A stretch of DNA of 52,612 nucleotides from Novosphingobium sp. SCN 66-18 (GTDB taxonomy: Bacteria; Pseudomonadota; Alphaproteobacteria; Sphingomonadales; Sphingomonadaceae), in the NCBI GenBank assembly GCA_001725355.1, contig MEGD01000015.1, forward strand, positions 1 to 52,612, in the 5' to 3' direction. The notes below the pieces were generated by a model. That model did not search any database. It saw only the letters and a list, made by a program, of their open reading frames with translations, and was not told the DNA's origin. Below are positions 31,901-40,612 of the stretch, one piece after another. Every line of letters starts with the position of its first letter. The first letter of the stretch is position 1. The translations under genes and the position numbers were made by a program.

Positions 31901-32391
31901 CCCTGTCGCTGAAAGACGCCGAGGCCCTCCTCTATCGCGAAGCGGAATGCCTGGATGAAAGCCGCTGGGACGATTGGCTGGACCTCTATGCGGAAGATGC
32001 CTGCTTCTGGATGCCGGCCTGGAAGAACGAGATCGAAACGACCACCGATCCCGAAAGCGAACTCTCGCTGATCTATTACAAGGGGCGCAAGAACCTGGCC
32101 GATCGCGTGTGGCGTGTGCGCTCCGGGCAATCGGTGGCCTCCACCCCGCGCATCCGTGCCGTCCACCTGATAACCAACGTCAGGCTGGTGGGGGCCGACG
32201 AAGCGGGCGCGCAAGTCGCCGCGAATTTCGCGGTCCATCTGTTCGACAAGCGATCGGGCCGGACGCACGCGTTTTTCGGGCGCTACCGGCATGACCTGAG
32301 GCGCGAAGGCGATCGCTGGCTGATCGCCGCAAAGACGATCGTGCTGCTCAACGATACCATCCCCACGGTGCTGGACTTCTACTGCATCTGA
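31897..32391 (+). CDS. Aromatic-ring dioxygenase, small (beta) subunit
   Basis: 164 aa SnoaL/NTF2-fold subunit. AEALLYREAECLDESRWDDWLDLYAEDACFWMP at the start (given here as YREAECLDESRWDDWLDLY) and RWLIAAKTIVLLNDTIP at the end are typical of BenB-like subunits, which are structural and shape the alpha3beta3 hexamer. ATG 31897-31899 overlaps the alpha stop (ATGA). It converges on an MFS gene with an 17-nt gap. Confidence 0.92.
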   Translation: MTLSLKDAEALLYREAECLDESRWDDWLDLYAEDACFWMPAWKNEIETTTDPESELSLIYYKGRKNLADRVWRVRSGQSVASTPRIRAVHLITNVRLVGADEAGAQVAANFAVHLFDKRSGRTHAFFGRYRHDLRREGDRWLIAAKTIVLLNDTIPTVLDFYCI

Positions 32392-32408
32392 CCAGCGCGA
32401 CGCACGCC

Positions 32409-33647
32409 TCAGCCGGCCCCTGCCCTTTCGCCCCCGACTTTCGGAAGAAACAGCGCGAGCAAGCCGATCGCCGGCAGGAACGCGCATATCGCATAGACGC
32501 TCTCGATACCGAACCGGTCCGCGACCTCACCCAGAACGGCGGCCCCGATACCACCCATCCCGAACGAAAAGCCGAAGAACAGGCCGGAAATCATGCCGAT
32601 GCGCCCCGGCACCAGCTCCTGCGCGAAGACGACGATGGCGGGAAAGGCTGAGGCCAGGATCAGCCCGATCAGCACCGTCAGCGGGCCTGTCCAGAACAGG
32701 CTGGCGTGCGGGAGCAGCAGCGTGAACGGCAAAGCGCCGGCGATCGAGAACCAGATGACGTACTTGCGCCCGAACCTGTCACCCAGCGGCCCGCCGGCAA
32801 TCGTCCCCACCGCGACCGCGCCGAGGAAGACGAAGAGATGGATTTGCGCCACCTGTACCGACACCCCGAAGCGGTGGATCAGGTAAAACGTGAAGTAGGA
32901 ACTGAGACTGGCCAGATAGACGTACTTGGAGAAGATCAGCGCGAGAAGGATCGCGATGCCACCCAGCACCTTGCCGCGCGGAAGGGCAAAGCTCTCCTTG
33001 TGCCGTCCACTTCCCGACGAAAGCCGGGTCAGGCCATGATCCCGGTACCACCGGCTGACGTTCCACAGGATCGCGCAGGACAGCAGGGCCAGAAGCGCGA
33101 AGAACGCCAGGCTCGACTGCCCCCACCGCACGACGACGATTGCCGCCGCGAGCGGCCCGATCGCCGAGCCGGCGTTTCCGCCGACCTGGAACATCGACTG
33201 CGCCAGTCCGTGTCGCCCGCCGGCGGCCATGCGCGCCACGCGCGAGGATTCGGGATGGAACACGGAAGAGCCCATGCCCAGCATCGAGGCGCCGACCAGC
33301 AGGAGCCAATAGGTGTGTGCGACGGACAGGACCATCAGCCCGGCAAGCGAAAACAGCGTTCCGCCCGGCAGCGCCAGCGGTGTCGGCCGCTTGTCGGCAT
33401 AGGCGCCGACCAGTGGCTGCAGGATCGAAGCGGTCACCTGATAGGCCAGCGTCACCAGCCCGATCTGGCTGAAGCTAAGCCCCAGCTCGCTTTTCAAATT
33501 GGGGTAGATCGCCGGCAGCAGCGATTGCATCATGTCGTTGAGCAGATGGCAAAAGCTGATGGCCGCGATCACGCCGAACGCCGTGGTGGCAGTGGCGGGA
33601 CCGGGGGATTTGGCTGGGATCGTGGTCATGGTCGGTTTCCGTTGCAT
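32409..33647 (-). CDS. MFS transporter, fosmidomycin-resistance (Fsr)-like
   Basis: 412 aa with 12 membrane segments. The opening ISFCHLLNDMMQSLLPAIYPNLK and GMGSSVFHPESSRVARMAAGGRHGLAQ are hallmarks of the Fsr group of exporters. ATG 33645-33647 is preceded by GGAG at 6 nt; other in-frame ATGs at 33671 and 33629 are possible. Divergent from the AraC gene at 33704 with about 56 nt between them, so probably under its control. An efflux role for toxic aromatics or aldehydes is plausible but not shown. Confidence 0.86.
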   Translation of the reverse strand: MQRKPTMTTIPAKSPGPATATTAFGVIAAISFCHLLNDMMQSLLPAIYPNLKSELGLSFSQIGLVTLAYQVTASILQPLVGAYADKRPTPLALPGGTLFSLAGLMVLSVAHTYWLLLVGASMLGMGSSVFHPESSRVARMAAGGRHGLAQSMFQVGGNAGSAIGPLAAAIVVVRWGQSSLAFFALLALLSCAILWNVSRWYRDHGLTRLSSGSGRHKESFALPRGKVLGGIAILLALIFSKYVYLASLSSYFTFYLIHRFGVSVQVAQIHLFVFLGAVAVGTIAGGPLGDRFGRKYVIWFSIAGALPFTLLLPHASLFWTGPLTVLIGLILASAFPAIVVFAQELVPGRIGMISGLFFGFSFGMGGIGAAVLGEVADRFGIESVYAICAFLPAIGLLALFLPKVGGERAGAG

Positions 33648-33703
33648 ACCATTCTCCGCTAGAGCTTCCACACCTGGCCCGCATTCCTCTATGGGTCATT
33701 CAT

Positions 33704-34504
33704 TTGCGCGAATGGGACATCTGCGTGCCTTGGAACGATCCCGCCCTGGTCGAGCACATCGATCGTCCGATCGTGGGCATCGGCAACGAGTATCCGCCCG
33801 CGTTCGAACTCGACTGGCACGAACACCGGCGCGGCCAGCTGCTCTATGCGGCGCGGGGCGTCGTTGTGGTCAGCACGCCCCACGGCGCCTGGGTCGCGCC
33901 GCCCGAGCGTGCGGTCTGGACGCCCGGCGGCTGCCCGCACGCCGTGCGCATGATCGGCGCCGTCAGCACGCGCAGCGTTCTTATCGAGCGTAACGCAACG
34001 GGCTGGCTGGGCGACGCCAACAAGGTCATCCAGGTCTCGCCGCTGCTGCGCAGCCTGCTCGAGGCCGCGTGCGATATTCCGCCCGAATACGACCTTGCGA
34101 GCCGCGATGGCCTCGTCATGGCGCTGCTGCTGGCCGAAGTCGCCCAGGCCCCGACCGTCCCGCTCGCGGTGCCCTTTCCCAAGACGGCCGAGCTCGCGCG
34201 CAAATGCCACGCCTTTCTCGAAGCTCCCTGCTCCCATGACACGATCGACCGCTGGAGCGCCGATCTGGGCATGGGGCGGCGCGCGTTCACCCGCGCCTTT
34301 CGCAAGGAGACCGGGCTTAGCTTCGGCGCGTGGCGGCAACAGGCCTGTCTGCTGGTGTCACTGCCACGGCTGGCCGCCGGCGAATCCATCACCACCATCG
34401 CGCTGGACCTGGGCTATGACAGCCCCTCCGCCTTCACCACCATGTTCAAGCGCCACATCGGCGTCGCGCCCAGCCAGTACCGCCAGCCCGTTGGAGGGCG
34501 TTGA
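33704..34504 (+). CDS. AraC-family regulator with N-terminal cupin
   Basis: 266 aa. N-terminal AraC-binding cupin (FELDWHEHRRGQLLYAARG, VWTPGGCPHAV) and a C-terminal double helix-turn-helix (DLGMGRRAFTRAFRKETGLSF; GESITTIALDLGYDSPSAFTTMFKRHIG). No ATG is available at the start; TTG 33704 or GTG 33725 is used. It stands between a divergent Fsr-like exporter and a convergent amidotransferase gene. The cupin suggests a small-molecule inducer. Confidence 0.9.
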   Translation: MREWDICVPWNDPALVEHIDRPIVGIGNEYPPAFELDWHEHRRGQLLYAARGVVVVSTPHGAWVAPPERAVWTPGGCPHAVRMIGAVSTRSVLIERNATGWLGDANKVIQVSPLLRSLLEAACDIPPEYDLASRDGLVMALLLAEVAQAPTVPLAVPFPKTAELARKCHAFLEAPCSHDTIDRWSADLGMGRRAFTRAFRKETGLSFGAWRQQACLLVSLPRLAAGESITTIALDLGYDSPSAFTTMFKRHIGVAPSQYRQPVGGR

Positions 34505-34588
34505 CGGCTCTGCCATTTCACGGGTCCGCGTGCCACGCGTTGCGATGAAGAATCCGGGCGACGCAAGAGACGTAGAATGCGCCGAAGA

Positions 34589-35428
34589 TCAGGCGCCGGG
34601 GATGAAGGCTTTGATCCAGTTGATGATTTCAGCGCGACGCCGGCTATCGTCCGTGATGTCCTCGTCCACGCCCAGTTGCCAGGCGAGGCCCGCATCCTGT
34701 GGCGCGGCGGCAAGCCCGGTCAGCACTTTGACATAGGCATCGAGCGCGGCGCGGTCCGCAAAGAAGCCCTGCGCGATCATGTCATCGGCATAGAGCGTGT
34801 AGAGCTGGACGAGCTGCGCAATGTCGAATTCCGGGTGGTACTGCACCGCCCAGACCTCGCTGCGCCCGACCGGAACGATCGCGGCCTGCACCAGGCTATG
34901 CGCGTTGGACGCGAGCAGCGTGGCACTGTCCGGCAGGCGCGTGACTTCGTCGTAGTGGATGCAGGGCGCATCGAACACCGCGCCCTTGCCCTCGAACATC
35001 GGATGATCGGCCCCCGCCTGCGTGCGCACGATCTTGCGCGCGAAGCCGACCTCGCGGCCGCGCGGGTTGTATTCGACCTGCCCGCCGGCGGCCATGACGG
35101 CGATCTGCAGACCCCAGCAGCTTCCGAACACAGGCAAACCCGCTTCGGCCGCGTCGCGCAGCATCGCGATCTGGTTGGTGACGGCGAATTCGCGGTCATA
35201 GGCATGGAGCGATGAGCCAGTGACGACGAAGCCGTCGTAATCGGCGAACGACCGGCCACCGGGGATAGCCCAATCCGCATCGGCCGCGTTGACCACGTCC
35301 AGCTCGAAACCGGGATAGTGCGCCAGGATCGCCAGCGCGTAGATCTCGCTGGACGAACGCACGCCCAGTTCGGCGGCGCGCGCGCGTTTGTCGGCGGTAT
35401 TGCCTTCCATCAGAAGCAGTCGGGTCAT
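34589..35428 (-). CDS. Class I glutamine amidotransferase-like protein (GMP-synthase GATase fold)
   Basis: 279 aa single GATase domain. Nucleophile Cys104 in FGSCWGLQIA and the His198/Glu200 pair in QYHPEFD complete a catalytic triad, so glutamine hydrolysis is likely. YGGSS-type oxyanion loop is seen as VVTGSSLHAYD. No synthetase domain is attached, resembling stand-alone proteins such as gamma-glutamyl hydrolases of the PuuD/GAT_1-like groups. It lies 9 nt after the OruR-type AraC gene, so they form an operon. In a catabolic setting it may remove a glutamyl or amide group; the substrate is unknown. Confidence 0.85.
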   Translation of the reverse strand: MTRLLLMEGNTADKRARAAELGVRSSSEIYALAILAHYPGFELDVVNAADADWAIPGGRSFADYDGFVVTGSSLHAYDREFAVTNQIAMLRDAAEAGLPVFGSCWGLQIAVMAAGGQVEYNPRGREVGFARKIVRTQAGADHPMFEGKGAVFDAPCIHYDEVTRLPDSATLLASNAHSLVQAAIVPVGRSEVWAVQYHPEFDIAQLVQLYTLYADDMIAQGFFADRAALDAYVKVLTGLAAAPQDAGLAWQLGVDEDITDDSRRRAEIINWIKAFIPGA

Positions 35429-35437
35429 CGGGGATCT

Positions 35438-36439
35438 CTAGTGTTGCGATTGCAAGGTATCCGCGCGGTAACGCTGCGGCGGCACGCCCACCCAGCGGGT
35501 GAAGGCGCGCGTGAAATTGGAATGCTCGGCATAACCCAGCCGCAGCGCGACCTGCGCGATCGAGCATTCGGGGCGGGTGCGGAACTCCAGCATCGCCTGC
35601 CGCATCCGGCATTCGTCGAGCAGTTGCTGGAAGGTCAGCTGGGCCTCGGCCAGCCGGCGCCGCATGGTGCGGCTCGACATGCCGATCTCGCTGGCGAGTT
35701 CGTCCTGGTTGATCTCGCCCTGCGACATGCGCGCGAAGATCATCGCGGCCAGCCGATCGCGCGCAGGTTCGGCGCGGCGCTTGCGCGCGATCTGCGTCGA
35801 CAGATCCTTGAGATTGCTCCTGGCGTCCGATGGCGGCATCGCCGCATCGAGCATGGCGACCGGCAGGCTCAGCGAATTGACCTCGCCGCCAAAGCTCAGA
35901 CGGCTGAGCGGCATGGCAAGCCCGGTATCGCGGCGCGCGCATTCGAACCCCAGCTCGATCTCGTCCATCGCGTCGGGCACGGCCATGCGCACGATGCGGG
36001 CGACGATGCCCAGGCTGAACATGGCGTCATGGTGGCGCGGCCAGATGTCGGGATCGAGGATGCGGTAATTGACCGTCGCCGTCCCGTCCTTGACCTGAAA
36101 GTCCAGCGTGGTCGAATCCTGGAGCAGTTCGAAGTGGTCGGCAAAACGGCGCAGGGCCGCGCCGAGCGTCTGGGCCGAAGTGATCGCGGTGCCGATCTCC
36201 CCCAGTTGCGCAAGATCGTAGTTGAGGCCGATCGTCCATGTCGCCGCCGGATGATTGGCCCTTTCGCCAACGGATTCCGCCATGCGCGCGAAACGCTTGA
36301 GCGAGATGCGGTTCGACGTGGCAACGTCGCCATTGTCGAGACCTGCCCGGGCAAGGGCTTCGTCGGGTTCGATACCGAAGGCGGGCATGGAGTCGGTCCA
36401 CCCGCAAAGCGCTTCGGCCTGTACTGCCGGTTGGCTCAT
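35438..36439 (-). CDS. AraC-family regulator, OruR/ArgR-like with Arabinose_bd domain
   Basis: 333 aa from ATG 36437-36439. The N-terminal ~200 residues match the Arabinose_bd-type domain of OruR-like regulators (YDLAQLGEIGTAITSAQTLG; DFQVKDGTATVNYRI), and the C-terminal DNA-binding domain has DELASEIGMSSRTMRRRLAE and SIAQVALRLGYAEHSNFTRAF. A much longer frame to 37873 runs antisense through the neighbouring MFS gene and is not coding. Divergent from that MFS gene; the 216-nt gap holds several inverted repeats. Confidence 0.92.
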   Translation of the reverse strand: MSQPAVQAEALCGWTDSMPAFGIEPDEALARAGLDNGDVATSNRISLKRFARMAESVGERANHPAATWTIGLNYDLAQLGEIGTAITSAQTLGAALRRFADHFELLQDSTTLDFQVKDGTATVNYRILDPDIWPRHHDAMFSLGIVARIVRMAVPDAMDEIELGFECARRDTGLAMPLSRLSFGGEVNSLSLPVAMLDAAMPPSDARSNLKDLSTQIARKRRAEPARDRLAAMIFARMSQGEINQDELASEIGMSSRTMRRRLAEAQLTFQQLLDECRMRQAMLEFRTRPECSIAQVALRLGYAEHSNFTRAFTRWVGVPPQRYRADTLQSQH

Positions 36440-36470
36440 GGCTACTCCCCTATACGATAGTCGGAATGCG

Positions 36471-36604
36471 ATTCCCGATCTTGACAGGAGCGTAACGCAG
36501 CCTCGCCATTCCAAATTATCTGAAACGGTCATTGGATTGATACTTTCGATCAAATCCGGAGCTTGCTTTGATCGGGAATGCCACTTGGCCAGTCCTGCCA
36601 AGTG
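36471..36604. promoter_or_regulatory. Inverted-repeat operator region between AraC and MFS genes
   Basis: Three perfect inverted repeats are present: ATTCCCGATC (36471-36480) with GATCGGGAAT (36570-36579); CGATCAAA (36547-36554) with TTTGATCG (36567-36574), 12-nt spacer; and CACTTGGC (36582-36589) with GCCAAGTG (36597-36604), 7-nt spacer. They crowd the upstream region of the MFS gene and are likely recognition or looping sites for the divergent AraC-type protein or a second regulator. Confidence 0.5.
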
Positions 36605-36655
36605 AACCTGCGGCCGCTGTCCTAGGACCGGCACCTTCAAGGGGAGGGACTCGCA

Positions 36656-37813
36656 TTGGCCCAGCAATACGACGTCGACAGTCCGGCAGCCGTTGTCAGC
36701 GCGATCGTGCTGGGCACGCTGGGCGTGCTTTCGTTCATCGTTCAGCCCGCGCTGGTGCAGGGCTTCGTCACCCACCTGCATGTCGGCGAACAGGAAGCCC
36801 TGAACCTTGCCGGAATCGAGATGCTGGGCGTCGCCATTTCCTCGATCGCCATGGCGCTCGGTTCGCACCGGTACGACTGGCGGCGAGTCATGGCGGCGGC
36901 GCTGCTCGTCGCGGCGCTGGGCAACGGCCTTTCGGCCATGGCATCCGGTGGCGGCACGCTGTGGACTGCGCGCTTCATTGCCGGGCTGGGGCACGGCGCG
37001 ATCATCACGCTGAGCTTCACCTTCGTCGGCCTGACGCGCAAGGTGGATCGCAACATCGCCTTGTATCTGGCTCTGCTGCTGACCTACGGCGCGATCGGCG
37101 TGTGGCGGATGCCGGCGTTTCTCGATCGGTTCGGCCTGCCGGCCCTGTTCTGGCTTTTCGCCGCGCTTCTCCTGCTTGGTCTCGCCACCGTGCGCAACGT
37201 GCCGCGCACGCACGAGGCGCGGGCCGAAGTGCCCGAAGGCGCGCGCGATCTGCCGCATGGCATGGTCGCGATCGCGCTGGCGGGCGTTCTGGCCTACAAC
37301 ATCGCGCAGGGCATCGCCTGGGCCGTGCTGTTCCTCGTCGGCATCGCGGCGGGTCTTGGCGAACAATCCGTGGCCGACGCACTGTTCGCCTCGCAGGTTC
37401 TGGCGATCGGCGGTGCTCTGGCATCGGTGTTCCTGGCCGGTGCGCTGGCGCGCGACCGCGCGATCATGATCGGCATTCTCGGCGGCGGAGCGTGCATCGG
37501 GCTGCTGCTGGCTCATCCCGGCATCGTACTGTTCGCGATCAGCGTCTGCGGCTTCAACGTGCTGTGGAATTTCGTCCTGCCCTTCATCCTCGGCACCGTG
37601 GGCGAGTTCGACACGCGCGGGCGCATGATCGGGCGCGCCGTGGCGATGCAGATGCTCGGTCTCGGCACCGGGCCGTTCCTCGCCGGACTGCTCACCAACG
37701 GATCGAGCTATACCCTGGTCGAACTGGCCTGCATCTTCTTCTTCCTTGCCAGTTTCGCGCTGCTGCTTCTGCCGATGCAGGCGCATCGCCGCCTGCTCGC
37801 GCCGCAGGGCTGA
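36656..37813 (+). CDS. MFS transporter upstream of TonB receptors
   Basis: 385 aa, about 11-12 hydrophobic segments, starting at TTG 36656-36658 with GGGAGG 9 nt upstream; no ATG is near. Motifs GTLGVLSFIVQPALVQGF, RFIAGLGHGAIITLSFTF and ALARDRAIMIGILGGGA fit a general MFS porter lacking close characterised relatives that I know. It heads a plus-strand run with two TonB receptors and exported enzymes, so it is the likely inner-membrane step for the compound they collect. Confidence 0.85.
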   Translation: MAQQYDVDSPAAVVSAIVLGTLGVLSFIVQPALVQGFVTHLHVGEQEALNLAGIEMLGVAISSIAMALGSHRYDWRRVMAAALLVAALGNGLSAMASGGGTLWTARFIAGLGHGAIITLSFTFVGLTRKVDRNIALYLALLLTYGAIGVWRMPAFLDRFGLPALFWLFAALLLLGLATVRNVPRTHEARAEVPEGARDLPHGMVAIALAGVLAYNIAQGIAWAVLFLVGIAAGLGEQSVADALFASQVLAIGGALASVFLAGALARDRAIMIGILGGGACIGLLLAHPGIVLFAISVCGFNVLWNFVLPFILGTVGEFDTRGRMIGRAVAMQMLGLGTGPFLAGLLTNGSSYTLVELACIFFFLASFALLLLPMQAHRRLLAPQG

Positions 37814-37962
37814 GCGCTCCCGCACGCAAGGCGCGGGCGGCGTCTGCAAAACGGAAATGTCCCGATCTGCCAAGCGTGACGGGGCGCATCGGTATCTCCT
37901 GCAATCGACACCGGCGCATCAGCCGCATGGCGACGATCCGGGCGACACAGGGAGATTACGCA

Positions 37963-40347
37963 ATGACGCAGCCGTATCATCGACTGTTCCACGCTTCGCC
38001 GATGGCCATCGCGGCGGCCATCGCGGTTATCAGCGCCACGCCGGCCTTCGCCGAGACGCAGCCGGCCGCGGAAGCGACCGAAGCGCCGCAGCAGGGCTTC
38101 GGCGATATCGTCGTTACCGCCAACAAGCGCAGCGAGAACCTGCAGAAAGTCGGCATCTCGGTCTCGGCCTATTCGGGTGATCAGCTCAAGGCGCTGGGCA
38201 TCACAGATACCACGCAGATCACCCAGCAGATCCCGGCGTTCCAGTTGAACGCGTGGTCGCCCAACGTCACGATCTTCAACCTGCGCGGCATTTCGCAGAA
38301 CAACTTCACCGATTACCTCGAAGCGCCCGTCGCGGTGTACATGGACGATGCCTACATGGGCTCGATCAACGGCATTTCCGGCCAGCTGTTCGATACCAAG
38401 CGCGTGGAAGTGCTGCGCGGCCCGCAAGGCACGCTGTTCGGCCGCAACGCCACCGGCGGCCTGGTCCATTACATCAGCAACGACGCCAGCCAGGCCGATT
38501 TCAACGGCTATGCCGAAGCCAGCTATGAACGCTTCAACCGGCGCGCGCTGGAAGGCGCGGTGGGCGGCTCGATCGTGCCGGGCCTGCGCTTCCGCGTGGC
38601 CGGGCGCGTGGTAAAGGCGGATGGCTACATCAAGTCCGCCGCCGCGCTGCCGGGCACCTATGACGGCAACGGACAGGACCTGGGCGGCGAAAACGCCTGG
38701 GCCTTGCGCGGGACGGTGCAGGCCGACATCGGCAGCGACGGCAAGCTGGATCTGTGGTTCAAGCACAGCGAGGACAACCACGTCGCCACCGGCGGCTATG
38801 TCTTCGACAACTGCGATCTGCTCGCCAACGGCTATTGCCACGTCAATCCGGCCGGCCTTAGCGACGGCACCGGCGGTGTCATCAACGGCATCACCGGCGC
38901 CAAGGCCAGCCCCTACCAGAACTTCTCCAACGATCGCGGCAACTTCGACCGCCGAACCGACATCTATCAGGGCAAGCTGGTCAAGAAGTTCGGCGGCGTG
39001 GAACTGACCGCCATCACCAACTACACCGATCTCAAGAAGTCCTATGCCGAGGATGGTGATGCCCTCCCCGTCACCGTCATCCAGTTCCTGACCACCGCGC
39101 GCTACAAGCAGTTCAGCCAGGAACTGCGCCTTTCGGGCGACAGCGGCCCCTTCCGCTGGCAGGCGGGCGCCTATTACCTCAACATGAAGATCGCCGGCTC
39201 GCTCACCACCATCGGCGCGCCGGTGCTGGGCACCGCCTTCGCCATCAACGGCGCGGCCAACGATCCGCGCGTGGTCGAGGACTATACGCTGCGTTCGAAG
39301 AACTGGTCGCTGTTCGGACAGGGCGAATACGATCTGTCCGACACGCTGACCGTGATCGCCGGGGTGCGCTATTCCAAGGACAACAAGTCGATCGACTATA
39401 CCTCGCGCCTGATCGATACGGGCTTCCCGACCGTGGTGCGCGCCACGGACGAAGCGTTCGCGGCCGTCGTTCCCGGCATCAACCGCATCCGCTATGGCGA
39501 CTGGGCGGCGCGCGTCGGAGTGAACTACAAGCCCAATCCCGATACCCTGCTGTTCCTATCCTGGAACCGCGGCATCAAGGGCGGCAACTGGACGCTGAGC
39601 GCGGACGTGACGCCCGCCAACTTCCGCCACGATCCCGAACGGCTCAATTCGTTCGAGGGCGGCGTGAAGTGGTCCAACGCCGATCGCACGCTGCGCGCCA
39701 ACCTGACGGCCTATCACTACATCTACGACAACTATCAGGCCTTCTCGGTGCTGGGCGGCCTGCCTCAGGTCAGCAACAGCGATGCCCGCGCCACCGGCAC
39801 GGAGCTGGAAGTGTTCTGGCAGCCGGTCAAGCGGCTCAACGTGAACCTTGGCGCAACGTGGGAGACCACCAAGGTCAAGCAGATCCTGGGGCCGGGCAGC
39901 CAGATCGGCCCCGAATTCTTCCCCGGCGCGCCCGATGCGCAATATTGCGCCAACCAGGGTGACGGCACCTTCCTGTGTACCTATCCGCAGAAGGCGATCA
40001 CGGACGCCAAGCTGCCCAACGCGCCGAAGTTCAGCATCAACTACCTGCTGCGCTACAACATCGACGCTTTCGGCGGCAATCTGGCCGCACAGTTCGATGG
40101 CGTGTGGTACGATGACCAGTATCTGGAAGTCACCAACGGCGCTTCTTCCCTGCAGAAGGCCTACAACGTCTCGAACGCTTCGTTGACCTGGACCACCGCC
40201 AACGACCGCCTTTCGGTCCAGGTGTTCGGACGCAACGTGTTCGACAAGGCCTACCGCGCCTACACGCTCAACCTCGGCATTCTCGGCACCACATCGGTTT
40301 ATGCCAAGCCCGCGACTTATGGCGCGAGCGTGACGGTGCGCTGGTAA
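37963..40347 (+). CDS. TonB-dependent receptor 1
   Basis: 794 aa outer-membrane receptor. Signal peptide about residues 1-31 (AIAAAIAVISATPAFA), TonB-box-like GDIVVTANKR near 46-55, plug domain (VEVLRGPQGTLFGRNATGG near 148-166) and a barrel ending in Trp (ASVTVRW). The sequence belongs to the sphingomonad IroN/CirA-like group that often takes up aromatic or polycyclic compounds rather than siderophores. ATG 37963-37965 has AGGGAG upstream; a longer in-frame reading to 36568 overlaps the MFS gene and is rejected. Confidence 0.94.
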   Translation: MTQPYHRLFHASPMAIAAAIAVISATPAFAETQPAAEATEAPQQGFGDIVVTANKRSENLQKVGISVSAYSGDQLKALGITDTTQITQQIPAFQLNAWSPNVTIFNLRGISQNNFTDYLEAPVAVYMDDAYMGSINGISGQLFDTKRVEVLRGPQGTLFGRNATGGLVHYISNDASQADFNGYAEASYERFNRRALEGAVGGSIVPGLRFRVAGRVVKADGYIKSAAALPGTYDGNGQDLGGENAWALRGTVQADIGSDGKLDLWFKHSEDNHVATGGYVFDNCDLLANGYCHVNPAGLSDGTGGVINGITGAKASPYQNFSNDRGNFDRRTDIYQGKLVKKFGGVELTAITNYTDLKKSYAEDGDALPVTVIQFLTTARYKQFSQELRLSGDSGPFRWQAGAYYLNMKIAGSLTTIGAPVLGTAFAINGAANDPRVVEDYTLRSKNWSLFGQGEYDLSDTLTVIAGVRYSKDNKSIDYTSRLIDTGFPTVVRATDEAFAAVVPGINRIRYGDWAARVGVNYKPNPDTLLFLSWNRGIKGGNWTLSADVTPANFRHDPERLNSFEGGVKWSNADRTLRANLTAYHYIYDNYQAFSVLGGLPQVSNSDARATGTELEVFWQPVKRLNVNLGATWETTKVKQILGPGSQIGPEFFPGAPDAQYCANQGDGTFLCTYPQKAITDAKLPNAPKFSINYLLRYNIDAFGGNLAAQFDGVWYDDQYLEVTNGASSLQKAYNVSNASLTWTTANDRLSVQVFGRNVFDKAYRAYTLNLGILGTTSVYAKPATYGASVTVRW

Positions 40348-40376
40348 GACCCGCGCCCGCACAGAAATGAGGGCGA

Positions 40377-40403
40377 CGCCGGGCCGGGTTTTCCGGTCCG
40401 GCG
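40377..40403. terminator. 11-bp GC hairpin after TonB receptor 1
   Basis: Arms 40377-40387 and 40393-40403 pair over 11 bp (one G-U) around a GTTTT loop, 30 nt after the stop of the first receptor gene. No U-tract follows, so termination may be partial or the hairpin may protect the upstream message. Confidence 0.45.
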
Positions 40404-40612
40404 CTGCCCCCTGCCGGCCGGCCCGGACCACCGGGAGCTTTGCAATTCTGGCCATTCGGGCCTCGCCGCAAAAGGAATTGATCCTAAGCATCATGCTGCG
40501 CTGCAACTGCGGCCTTCGATCAATTGCATTTTCGGGACGGGCCATAGCTTTCGTTTCGTGAACAGAAGCCGGCCGCGCCGATTCAGCGGCGGCATGAACA
40601 GGGGAGTTCATC

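Noticed and set aside
36440-37873. Upstream extension of the OruR-type AraC frame
   Set aside because: The added 478 residues are antisense to the MFS gene and low in complexity; the domain starts at 36439.
36568-37962. In-frame upstream extension of TonB receptor 1 to 36568
   Set aside because: It overlaps the whole MFS gene in another frame and would bury the receptor's signal peptide.
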